Positions 1 to 9,135 of a stretch of DNA of 15,347 nt are shown one piece after another. The stretch is from assembly GCA_023853785.1 (NCBI GenBank), contig JAJIRX010000078.1:1-15347 (forward strand), in the 5' to 3' direction. Position numbers and translations under genes: made by a program. Below the pieces are notes generated by a model. That model worked only from the letters and a program-made list of their open reading frames with translations. It had not been told where the DNA came from and searched no databases. The stretch's first letter is position 1. Every line of letters begins with the position of its first letter. This DNA is from Psilocybe azurescens. Taxonomy: Eukaryota > Basidiomycota > Agaricomycetes > Agaricales > Agrocybaceae.

Positions 1-960
1 CCTCTCCTTCCAGCCGCATGCCCATCCATCTGACATGGGTTTCGCACCAAGCCTTTTCTCGTAAAAGTCGATGGAAGGCTGATTCCACTGTGGTTGCCAA
101 GGATCGAACGATAGGATATCAGAACTGCTCACGGGTTTATGTCTCTTTTGATATAACTCACCTTAAGGACGGACCAATCAAGTCTGCCGCAATCCTTTCA
201 CCCCCACGGAGAGGTTAAAACGAAGAAAATTAGTTGACATTGACATTGAAAGACTCCTCGGACATGTGGGTGGAGGATGTCAAGGTCATAATAGACGATC
301 ACCTTCTCTTGAGCAATCTTTCCTAGTTGGCCAAAGAAAGCCTTGCCGACTCCTAATGACCTGTGTTCAGGTTTCACGTACAAATCTTCGAGCTTCAAAT
401 ACACGAAATGTCAGTCATAATTGGCAAGCCAGATATAACGATTGATTGAAGAAGAAACTTCTCCACGACGTTGAGTGCTACTTACGTAGAGTCCTGGTTT
501 CCCAGTCCAAGTGGAGAAATTGAAGAAATACAAAGCTAATCCGATGGGCTCAGCAGGAGTCTCAACGGTCCCGGTAAACGCAAGAAGAGCATGGGCAAAC
601 GACGTTTCAAACAAATTGTTGCGGAGCTGCTCCTTGATCAGCCTGGGAAGGTTCCAAGGAGACTTTTCGACAAGCAATTCAACGCACGAGTTCAGGTGTA
701 GCCTTGACTGATTCAGGTTCCTTTTCATAGGTAGCCTGAATGATAGATACAATATTTTATTGAGTCATTCATTTATATTGTGCGCCGCAATCGCGGTTTC
801 TACTAGCAAGAAATACACGCACTAGATCAATGATCAGTTGCAAGATGATCCCCTACAGCACCAATAAAAATTAGGGGGCCAGCTCACGATTCATGGATTC
901 ATATTATCTTCGTACCACATCGTCTGGAGTTGCCTGTCTAATATGAAAGACTGGACCCAT
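1..960 (-). CDS. GNAT-family N-acetyltransferase (diamine/thialysine acetyltransferase-like), 3' end outside window
   Basis: The family transfers an acetyl group from acetyl-CoA to small amines or related substrates. The gene model was built by eye from splice sites and homology. Exons are 960-916, 852-823, 735-688, 626-486, 392-303, 194-162 and 87 to beyond 1; all six introns (61-108 bp) are phase 0. The protein starts MGPVFHIRQATPDDV and has YEKEPESVKATPEL near residue 30. The acetyl-CoA-binding loop (motif A, R-x-x-G-x-G) is seen as VKPEHRSLGVGKAFF. The following GRLDWSVLKWN and IDFYEKRLGA are typical of the spermidine/spermine acetyltransferase-like branch. The ATG at 960 was chosen because it precedes the conserved IRxATPDD start. 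In the last exon the family motif WMGMRLEGE is present but one frame off from LGAKPMS, so one base seems missing near positions 35-45. The real substrate is unknown. Confidence 0.85.
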
Positions 961-1140
961 TGGAATTATCGTTGTTACTGATTAAGGAGGGCTTCTAAGC
1001 GGTGGCTGAATTTAAATGTTTGTGTGCATATGTTTGTTTCTGAACCTTAATCGCTTTCTAGAGTCCCTCACCACCTACGACAACGGCCTCAAATTTTTGC
1101 TCAGTCCCCAGGTTTCCCCAATTCACGACCCTATACGACC
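961..1140. promoter_or_regulatory. Shared divergent promoter between the acetyltransferase and NAC-beta genes
   Basis: Only 180 bp separate the ATG of the minus-strand acetyltransferase (960) from the ATG of the plus-strand NAC-beta gene (1141). The interval must therefore hold both promoters and both 5' leaders. An AT-rich ATTTAAATG box lies near 1010-1018. No canonical TATAAA was seen on either strand. The call rests on gene arrangement and not on recognised factor sites. Confidence 0.6.
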
Positions 1141-1831
1141 ATGGACCCCGCAAAATTGGCAAAATTCAAGCCGCCGCTGCGGCAAATAGAATCGGTGAGC
1201 TTTTTCCCAGTATACGCGTGGCTTTGCCTGCGTTTTTGCTGGCGCTTCTAGCTAAATTCATTTCCCTTTGCGAATTCACGGAACCTCAGGTGGAAAGGGA
1301 ACTGTGCGCCGAAAAATTGTGCGGAAAACTAAGCCTTCTGCTGCTCAAGACGACAAAAAGCTCCAGGGCGCCCTCAAAAGTTGAATGTGCAACCTATCCC
1401 AGGTGTCGAGGAAGTAAACATGTTCAGAGAAGATGGAAATGTTCTCCACTTCACAGCACCAAAGGTGAGCTTTTGTTTTGACTGTCATTTGCCCGAGAAA
1501 GTCACGTTTTGGGCGTCGCCATTCGTCGGTTCTATCGGGAAATATCGCTAATTAATATTCCTCAGTGCACGCTGCTGTCACAGCCAATACCTTCGCCATC
1601 TACGGCACTGGACACGTGAAAGAGCTCACAGAACTCGTTCCCGGAATCCTAAACCAGCTTGGCCCCGATTCATTGGCATCTCTCCGCAAACTCGCCGAGT
1701 CTTACCAGGCCATCCAACAAGGTCAGCAGAGGCAGCCAACCGGTGCCGCCGAGGAAGAAGATGACGATGATGTTCCCGACCTCGTCGAGAACTTCGACGT
1801 TGAAGCTGACGCCAAAGCCAGCCTCGATTGA
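1141..1831 (+). CDS. EGD1: Nascent polypeptide-associated complex subunit beta (NAC-beta/BTF3/Egd1)
   Basis: NAC-beta pairs with NAC-alpha at the ribosomal exit tunnel and shields new chains in the cytosol. Exons are 1141-1194, 1290-1464 and 1566-1831, with introns of 95 and 101 bp; the second has a CTAAT branch-like site before CTCAG. The start MDPAKLAK, the Ala-rich N-terminal stretch, RIGGKGT at the first splice junction, basic [18 protein letters not shown], the NAC-domain core [21 protein letters not shown], split by frame at one point, then [20 protein letters not shown] and an acidic tail [16 protein letters not shown] are all present. The exons hold three one-base losses: at the A-run 1161-1164, at the A-run 1376-1379 (where CTCAAAAGTTGA reads into a stop), and at the exon 3 acceptor (CAG then TGCAC where GTGCAC is needed). 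With three bases restored the length is 165 residues, usual for fungal NAC-beta. Sequencing error is the likeliest cause. Confidence 0.93.
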
Positions 1832-2851
1832 TCATTACTTGACCACTTTAGCTGTTCATAGAGGATTATGTAGGAGGATTTTACTGAAGGGTTGGTGGAA
1901 GTGATGTATAATGTAAAGCGGATAAGGTGCAAAAGGAGTGAGGCGACGGGGATTCCAAGGCTAGTTTCTGAATGGTTGCTTGTTGTTCCGTTTCTCTTCC
2001 GTCCACTTTTTGCTCCGGCTTTTGTCTTTCACGTCGTCATTGCCTCTAATTTTCTTTTTCAATCTGCTGATCGTGTCATCACTTTGAGTCATCAGCTTAC
2101 TCTACAAGTTGTCTCTCCCAATTCTAGTTTTCGCTTTGTCTATCCACGCTATCGACGAATACTCATTTTTTCATCTTCTAATCTTTCGCATGCTTTCACA
2201 CTTCTACTTGCGATTGAAACAAGTTTGCGTAAGTTCTTCCCTTCCGAATACATAATTCAAAAGTTCTAATTGCTTTTGATCTAATAGCTCACTCTCGAAG
2301 TGCAGACATATGGCGGAACCGCATTTGCAACAATCCTCCTATGATTGTCTGCGCAGCATGATGTAGCTTGAAATCTTCCTCTAAGATCAGGCACACTGCC
2401 ATTTTACGTCACTTTGGTCCAAGTTGCTGTTTCCTCCCTTCCCATGAATATCTAACCAGCGTTTGAAACCCTTTCCCGGCCTTAATTTTCCAAGCCTAGT
2501 CCCTCCGACGTCAGATACAGTCATGCTGATGATTCACGATTTTTTCGAGCTCAAAAATAGACCTCCAAGTCCACTCGTTTGCTTTGCGTGCCGTACATTC
2601 TTCAAGTTTTCTCCCAAGAAATACCGTAAACTTATCTTTGTCTATCTCACTCGCTGTCGCAGACGGCAATACGCTTTCTCGGAATTCCATGGAATATATA
2701 TTTCGAAATTGCTGTTGTCATTTTTCGGCGCTGAAGTTATGACTTCTGCATAGGCATATCGCCGTATAGAGTCGCAATCTCCATCACCTAATTAGCACTC
2801 GTCCTCGGTTACATTCTTTGTGACGCTCATTCAGTAGGAGTAATTTTCTAG
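1832..2851. other. NAC-beta 3' flank and unassigned sequence
   Basis: The first part is the 3' UTR of the NAC-beta gene; TATAATGTAAAG at about 1907-1918 could serve poly(A) addition. From about 1970 the plus strand is T- and C-rich with open frames that match no family I know. From about 2660 to 2851 one plus-strand frame reads hydrophobic stretches (for example WNIYFEIAVVIF and LALVLGYILCD) in phase with the next gene. It is interrupted by TGA, TAA and TAG, so it may be an upstream part of that gene or chance. Confidence 0.4.
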
Positions 2852-4138
2852 GCTGGACGACGTCATCTCACATATATTGCTCGAGTCGTGCAAAATTATC
2901 TATCGAATCTGGGCCCCTCTAGTCTCTGCTTCATGGTCTGTAACCGCTTCGTCACCCGCGCAATAGAAGTGATAGATGTACTGATTGAAGTTCTCTAGTT
3001 CTAACTACTCCCTTGGCATTTGGCGTTTTTGGGATATTTTCTCGCACTGCTTTGGAGATCGTGGAAAACAGTGCCAGGTACCTGATGGTTCGAGATATAT
3101 CCGCGAATATATATCTCAATTTTTGTTCCCACTGACCCGAAAAGCAGGCACTACTGTGCCCTTTGATTGCACCCTAGGTGCGCTTACTGACTTTATATTT
3201 AGCCCACTATTTACCGCTTCACCGGTTCACTTCACAGGCAGATGAGTGTTAAGTTTCGCGAAATGTGAACTCAATTTCTGGCCAATGAGTGGGTTCCAGC
3301 TTGCTTGAATGGGACTATTGATCTTCATCGACACCTTCCCTCCCAGTCCCACGATAAAGATGAAGGGATCTCGGCAGCCGCTTGTCTTCAGTGTTTTCTT
3401 GCGTTTCGCTTCCTGACCACTCGCGAGCGTGCCCTGATGTCCGCATACGCCATACAGCCGCCTGAGATTTTTGAACGGTTTCCCAAGGTGAAGATTTCGG
3501 CCTACTCAGCTATCACGAGGTTCTTCCCGACAGGCTCTTCGGCAATCGTGCTGTCCTCAGACGGCGATACGGTAAATCGTATTTTAGAGTGGCAAATGCT
3601 ATGCTCTTTGACCTGGGGCAGCTTGATGCATCATCAGCTGTCTTTTTTAATATCTCGAAAGATGTCCAGGACTCGTTTAAAGATTGTAAACGATATCATC
3701 CACCTGTAAGCAGCCCTGCCTGCTCTTTCTTTCCCTGGATGACACATATCAGGATGTTTCCGACTTTGCTTTTCGGCAGAAGATGAAAGGTTCCATCCAA
3801 AGTTACCAGAGGAATCTTTGCAATCCTGGCTTCTCCGAAAGGTACCACTTGGTCTCCACTTTTATATTCACTGTTATTTCCAAACGAGGTTCATTCCGGA
3901 TATCCCGGCTTTCTCAGTGACTCGCAGACATACAGTGAACTTCAAAGATTGAGATAATGTTCTCGGCCATGCGCCTTCCTGGATCTCACCGGCACGCTCA
4001 GCCATTCTTCATCTAAATACAGACCTATATGGCGCTCACGAGGTACCCATAGAGATCCGATTCCATGTCACAGAGCTGACTCAAACGCGATTCACTTGCC
4101 CATCAAGTCGTGGGTGGCAGGGCAGGCCCTCGGTTTAA
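2852..4138 (+). CDS. Multi-exon gene of unknown function with a membrane-like segment, reading frame damaged
   Basis: I do not recognise the family. Splice signals and frame continuity suggest a real gene. The first clear exon (2852-3077) reads IARVVQNYLSNLG, CNRFVTRAIEVIDVL, then a hydrophobic LTTPLAFGVFGIF and ALEIVENSAR. Introns follow at 3078-3147 (CACTGACC branch, GCAG acceptor), 3178-3237 (perfect TACTGAC branch), 3706-3752 and 3842-3888. The largest exon (3238-3705) reads FLANEWVPACLNGTIDLHRH, PPEIFERFPK, then after a one-base shift EDFGLLSYHEVLPDRLFGNR, RRRYGKSYFRVANAMLFDLG and VFFNISKDVQDSF. The next exons read DVSDFAFRQKMKGSIQSYQR, FIPDIPAF and finally APSWISPARSAILHLNTDLY. Damage: one-base losses near 2997 and at the A-run 3485-3486, and in-frame TGA codons at 3164, 3266 and 3950. 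It may be a pseudogene or an error-laden copy of a live gene. The true start is unknown. Confidence 0.45.
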
Positions 4139-4656
4139 ACGAATGTTACTCGAAATTCCGAGTAGAGCCTCCGAATAAAATCTTTTCCTTCATGTCAAAT
4201 GTGCCATAAACGCATTTGGCTTTTGGTCGTAGACGCTTGTGGCAATTGATCACACACCCAATCCTTGACAGACCCATGGCATAACAGCACACAGATTTGA
4301 TGGAAGAATCAAAGCTTCACCGGTTTATTCTCACTTCAAGTTCCATGCAACTCTACCATGAGCTCTTACAATCCTATTACCATCGTATATCTTTACGAAA
4401 GATTGAGTAGGTGGATGAGTAATGATCCGCGTGAGTTCACTTGCAGTCTATCTAAAGTCTATCATCACGCAGAGCCATATTATCAAACTTCTTTCAGGAG
4501 GGACTTTACAATAAAAGGCCCACTGCTATGAGACTGTTCTGAGAGCCCAGAAGACGACTGAAAAAGTCTGCTGGCTACTGGTTAGGATAATTCCTGGCGA
4601 GAGCGGATTGATGACTTGTCGGGATATACAACTTTAAACTACACGTATGTAATTTA
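4139..4656. other. Intergenic sequence, nothing recognised
   Basis: Downstream of the unknown gene. Both strands are broken by stops in all frames; no family motif, tRNA-like fold or clear repeat was seen by eye. Confidence 0.5.
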
Positions 4657-5358
4657 TTAGACTATCTTCACAGAGATGCAAGCTCCAAGAAAGTCGCGGG
4701 GGAGAGTGCAGCTATAGCTAGGGCGGTCTTTAAATTCAGGTTGAACGACCTCCGACTCCAAATCGCCGCAGTGAATACGAAGCGAAGTTCCAAGCAAGCT
4801 TGATCCCCACAAATGAGGCATGGGGCAATCAGCAAGCATTGCGTCATAGCAGTAACATTAAATTAGTAGGTGACTACTTCATTGTAATAGCCCATAGTAG
4901 CGGCTTTCAGTCGCTGGAGGTTCACGGCGGCAGACCTCGAAGATCGTGAGAAGACCTGCAGACAAGGTGGCGTTGGTTGTAAATGGCATGCTGAGAGGGA
5001 TAACCACGCCAGCGACTGCGTATATAATGTGATGTGCAGCTACAGAATGCAAGTATCAGTGATTGATGTGAGAGAGGTTCATGGTGGAGGTTATGTAGGC
5101 TCGCCCATCCGGCTTCACCGCACACGAGACTAAAGTGCACGTGGTTTGGTTGTGCTCGGAGCCAAAAATCTGATTAAGCGCCCAAGAATAGTTATCCCAT
5201 ATACATGTCAATGATGATGTAGTTGTACTACATAGACTCGTGTGTTGTGACAGTAGCGGAAATGGTGACTGGGTGATGGTGAAAGTACTGGAGGTAAAGT
5301 CGAATATAAAAGATGGCATTCGATTTGCTAACAATATTTTGAACAGGGATGAGCCCAT
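4657..5358 (-). other. Possible remnants of a minus-strand gene, unidentified
   Basis: Minus-strand frames are longer here than on the plus strand. One begins at 5358 and reads WDNYSWALNQIFGSEHNQTT with nearby cysteines, ending at 5056. A second frame just downstream (about 5030-4870) reads a hydrophobic HIIYAVAGVVIPLSMPF followed by AGLLTIFEVCRREPP. A third (4839-4657) has two cysteine-spaced stretches. Cysteines, N-glycosylation-like NQT and NAT sites and a membrane-like segment would suit a small secreted or membrane protein. I could not link the pieces with convincing splice sites, and no family is recognised. Confidence 0.2.
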
Positions 5359-6461
5359 TTTAAAAATTCCTCAGACCCGTTAATGACTTAAATACAGGGT
5401 CCCACTAGTCTCTGATAACCTGGAAACATGTGCTGGCAATATCGGTTCAGAATGCTATAATCGGTGGCCACTATGAAAATCTTGACGAAATACATACATT
5501 GCGACGACAAAGAGATTCAGAATCGCACTAGGTGAAGTACCAAACCTACATATTGAAGCAGACTAAAAACAGGGATAACATACAGGTGCTACAACCCCCG
5601 CACATCCTACACCGACCACACAAAATCCTCAGCTCACAGGGTCCCGGAACTCCCATCCGTTCTACACACCTCCCGAAAATGAGCAAAAAACATTTACTGA
5701 GCTCAGGCCGATGTCAGTGCGCCTAGCAGAAAGAAAATAAACCAGCCAAAGCCTCAAGGAAGAGTTCCGACTGAGGTGGCCCACCCGACAAGAAAAGGAC
5801 GCCCAGAAACAACGTTTCCGTGTTGGGCCATATGGGAGGGGATCGCTGTAGCGAGCTACAGGCGTACTTCGGGTCCTCGGAACAGGAAAAGGACATAGAT
5901 TTCTGCCATTATCAGTCAAACTTAGTTAGGTCTGCATAGGGCTACGCCCCAATAGACATAAATAGACAAGAAAAAAATCGGTGATCACTCCGGGACAACA
6001 GGTCGACAGCGGAATGTGGGTCATGATCATCACTGGTTAAAAGTTACTTCTACAGTACCACAGAGAACCTCCTTTGCTAAGCCATCAGTGAATGGATTAT
6101 AAGCCTCTTTATTTATACGGAATTGGATAGAGCTTGGTTCCTTGGAATAACTTTGGTCGCTGGCGCATTTGCATTAAATCCGAGTCAAACAGACACCTAT
6201 AATTCCTCTTTGTTTAGAATAATAACGGGGCTCGATCGCGTAACCCAATAATCTATTTGACCAGACCATCATACTTCTAGGGTCGTTCTATGTTACTTAG
6301 AAACGGGTATGTATACGGTGCCGCCCATACTTACGAGCTTCGCCTAAATTCGACTCGTAAACAAAGTAGGAACAAGTAGGTGGTGGTCAAAACCCACCGT
6401 GCTTACTCCAATTTCCTTCAGTCAAGCGTCCTACTTCGTCTTCTTAAAAAATCGACTTACA
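5359..6461. other. Intergenic sequence and 5' region of the hydrophobin relic
   Basis: No gene could be supported. A minus-strand frame at 5919-5662 has no recognisable motif and is not backed by splice signals. The last 100 bases contain pyrimidine-rich sequence (CTTCGTCTTCTT at about 6434-6445) directly before the ATG at 6462, as expected of a fungal 5' leader. Confidence 0.5.
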
Positions 6462-6834
6462 ATGTTCTCCCAGCTCTCTCTTATCACCGCTGCCTCCATG
6501 GCCGCCGCCGGTGGCCCTGGCAGCATGTAAGACTCATGCAATACTAGAGATGTCCAATGCCACATGCATTATACCAAGTTCTGTTCCCTTGGGGCATATC
6601 AACTAACTTCATTCAGGCAGCCAATTGTATGAAGTCCACAGCACTTAACTGGTTAGCTATCTTTAGCTGAATAAACGTCGGGAGTGTTCTAATTTCACTT
6701 TTTTTCTTCTTCTATTATAGCAATCAGCAACCGCTACAGTAAACTTTTTCTAAACAATGTCGTTTTAATGTCTAACGTTAATTACAGATGGTCTCATCAA
6801 CGTTGGCTGTAACCCTGTCTATCTCAATCTCTAA
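6462..6834 (+). pseudogene. Class I hydrophobin relic: signal peptide and C-terminus without the cysteine-rich core
   Basis: Hydrophobins are small secreted proteins that self-assemble at the hyphal surface. Exon 1 (6462-6526) encodes a signal peptide, MFSQLSLITAASMAAA, followed by GGPGS, and ends at a GTAAGA donor. The last exon (6788-6834) reads GLINVGCNPVYLNL and stop, the hallmark C-terminus of class I hydrophobins. The short exon before it (6721-6738) reads ISNRY and joins through a 49-bp intron (GTAAAC to TACAG) to give NRYNGLINVGC, in the position where hydrophobin genes often carry their last intron. Between exon 1 and 6720 there are only about 190 bases, holding a possible small exon near 6617 (after ATTCAG) that contains a stop in the main frame. 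The CC pairs and most of the eight cysteines are missing, so a normal protein cannot be made. Confidence 0.75.
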
Positions 6835-7561
6835 ATATCATAAAGATTATTTTTGTCGATATTATCGGGATGAGATTGAAGAACATAATTTGCAATTCAC
6901 TCAGGGGCATGGCGCTCACTTACCACGGTTATATTTACCAAACCAATCAATCATAATACTTTCCGTGTTCATTTAATTTGTTTAGATGGTCCTCTAAGCA
7001 AAGTGCAGAGGACGAACGGAAAACAGTGCGAATCGGAACAATGATCGACGGAACTGAGCAGAACATGACCACGTAGCTATTCCCATGCTGCTCATGAATG
7101 CGCGCGTGAGCGTCAAAAACGCACTGAGCTGCATTGCGAACTCAGAAATTGAGATACCAAGAATAACTTTCAATGTGTTTAAGAATATCCCATATTACCT
7201 CGACGACCCGTGAAATAGCGTAGGAACTGTATTACTATAAGCTACATAGCTGCTAACAATTGGCTAACGAGCAAGTGCAAAAACTGTAAGAATGTATATA
7301 AATGATGCAAAACAATTCTAAGAGAGATTCTGAAGAATGAAGGTCTATGACTCAGGTGTTTGACGGTCGTCCCTTCTCACATTATGCCGTCGTTATGAGT
7401 CGCTATGTTGTGGTAGCGCATCGACATCTTGAATAGATAAACACGCCGTCACTATGCTCCACGTTGAATTCCATTCCCGATTCTAAGAGTTCGACTAAAC
7501 GGATCAATACATTGCTGTTCTTGCAAATTGGGGGTTCGTCTTCCCTCTTCAGCTTGTCAGA
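6835..7561. other. Intergenic sequence between hydrophobin relic and F-box gene
   Basis: No gene recognised. The minus strand from 7561 to about 7470 stays open in the frame of the F-box gene after its TAA, so the 3' part of that gene may extend here if the stop is an artefact. The stretch GGTCCTCTAAG occurs twice (about 6988 and 7575), which may be chance. Confidence 0.45.
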
Positions 7562-8200
7562 TTATCTTGTAGGGTGGTCCTCTAAGTATTCGGGTTGGCC
7601 TAGACTTAGTTTGCGTAGAAGAGGTGCACCCTGTCAATCTCCACAGAAAATTGGAAATATATGGGCAGAGAAAAATATAGAACCTCCCAACGGCTCGAGT
7701 ATTGGTTTATCATGTGTATTAGGTGATGATACACTATATTATATGCTTTTCGTCGTAGTTTTTGGCGATATAGACATGTGACGCGGATCGACAGTGAAAG
7801 GTCACCAGAACGGCTGAGGCATTCCTGGGCGCGTTCTATACTATTGAATTGTCGAGAGGGTGAATCTAATGTCAATATTTGTCCAGAGCTCGAGCGATGA
7901 CCATGGAATTGCGACGCCAGGTGTGGCATAGGCCCCCAATTTCAATGGGGAGCACCAAAACTTGGTCGCCTCCCGAAGTCTTTTCTCTTTTTCGTTGGCA
8001 GAACAGCGTTTCAAATCAGGGTGACTTTCGTTTTCGTACAAGAATCTGAAAGCCTCGGTGTCCATGCTCGTAGTAGAGAATTTGAAGATAGCTGTTAATA
8101 TATCTGGAGGAAGCCGATGCGTAATTGAATCGCGTTGATTATTTATAAATGTGCGCAGGTTATATTGTCGCAATAAAGCCCTGGTGATAGACTGCTTCAA
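7562..8200 (-). CDS. F-box domain protein, basidiomycete type, with several frame breaks
   Basis: F-box proteins recruit substrates to SCF ubiquitin ligases through Skp1; fungi of this group carry large diverse sets. From the ATG at 8200, about 30 residues of helical lead-in (LRTFINNQRDSITH) precede the F-box start RLPPDILTAIFKF. The second half of the usual pattern follows: SPLKLG, then in another frame LCHTWRRNSM, then back in the first frame SSLELWTNIDIRF. Downstream come ERAQECLSRSGDLSLSIRV and YSSRWEVLYFSLP, then LRKLSLGQPEYLEDHPTR and TAA at 7564. Frame changes sit at the C-run 7933-7937, at 7901-7902, at the TT 7844-7845 and at the AA 7619-7620 (plus-strand bases). All but one are explained by one missing base in a run. 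The leucine-rich part is short, so the C-terminus may be truncated. A pseudogene is possible, but nearby housekeeping genes carry the same kind of break. Confidence 0.72.
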
Positions 8201-9135
8201 TTCCAGTAGATTCCAGTGCCTCCGCTTCGACCTGTATTGGCGACACAGGAGACAAGGTTGTGCATCCGAAATTTAGCAGGCACCGGCGTGGACTTTAACG
8301 CCGTTCACATCTGGCGGTACAGTGCAGACTATACAGTCCACCACTCAGGTATATCGCAAGAGAAGGCTGTCTCAGCAGTTGAAGTGCGTCGAACCCAGGA
8401 GACTCGATGGAGACTCGTCGTTGACACCATGAAAGAAGTGCTAAGATCAATATTCCACATTGTAGAATACGAAACCATACCGACCTTGTTGAAAGAGGAA
8501 GGCTCAGAATCTTTGTGAGTAACAACCAGATTCTAGTTGCAACGTTGGCTGTGAGTAGGCTGACTCGGTTTCCTGGTGGTCCCCTTGAGGCTCAACAGTG
8601 AGAACGTGACCTGCAAGTATTTTTCCACGATTACATATCAACGCGTCGCGTAATTTCAAACCGTCAACTACAGAAAGTTTTTGGAAGGTTTCAATAACAA
8701 CTCCGAACAGTCGACTAAAGCTTACGCTGATCTACCCGTCGAAACGAATACGCAAATTTCAAAGAATCCGCAGATAAATTGTTTACCTCTACTCATCATG
8801 ACAAAGCCAATGGCACAGATTACTTTTTAAGTACGTCGAAGCGAGGTCTTCAACTCCTTTGCGGGTGCTAATATTTCCCTCCACAGGATGAAATTATCGA
8901 GCCATTGTTGTGATCCAATTGAGTAGACACCCATCGGCTGTGTACAAAATATGGAGGATGCAGAGCCCGCCTTTTGCCCCTCACTTGGGAAAAGATAAAA
9001 CTCCCCTGAGAGAACTGAGGTTGGACTGATTTCCGTGGCAGCATGGAATATCGTCATCTCGCATGTACCATTTGTTTGTTTGATCCCAATAGGTTGGAAA
9101 GATGGGAAAGGACACCGATCAGATCAGCCGGACTG
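8201..9135. other. Intergenic sequence between F-box and nuclease genes
   Basis: No gene could be supported. Open frames exist on both strands at 8216-8518 but lack motifs. A minus-strand frame at 9057-8827, downstream of the nuclease stop, also lacks recognisable motifs; it could hold a further 3' exon of the nuclease gene, but I found no splice pair to prove it. Confidence 0.4.

Noticed and set aside
1218..1481. 87-residue plus-strand open frame overlapping the NAC-beta gene
   Set aside because: It starts in intron 1 and reads exon 2 of NAC-beta in the wrong frame.
2852..4138. Repeat-induced C-to-T mutation as the source of the in-frame TGA codons
   Set aside because: TAA, TAG and TGA can always be derived from CAA, CAG or CGA, so the stops alone prove nothing. 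The region is not a visible repeat and shows no clear dinucleotide skew by eye.
4657..4839. Cyanovirin-N-like domain on the minus strand (TSLRIHCGDLES)
   Set aside because: The resemblance covers only a few residues, and the conserved asparagine and repeat pattern of that family are not present.
6788..6976. 62-residue open frame starting at the hydrophobin last exon
   Set aside because: It reads the GLINVGCNPV exon in a shifted frame and then runs into AT-rich sequence; the family motif lies in the other frame.
6988..7590. Repeated GGTCCTCTAAG as part of a mobile element
   Set aside because: Two copies of an 11-mer with different flanks, no terminal inverted repeats and no transposase-like frame.
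7464..7781. 105-residue plus-strand open frame
   Set aside because: It lies opposite the F-box gene, has no family motif and is a shadow of that gene.
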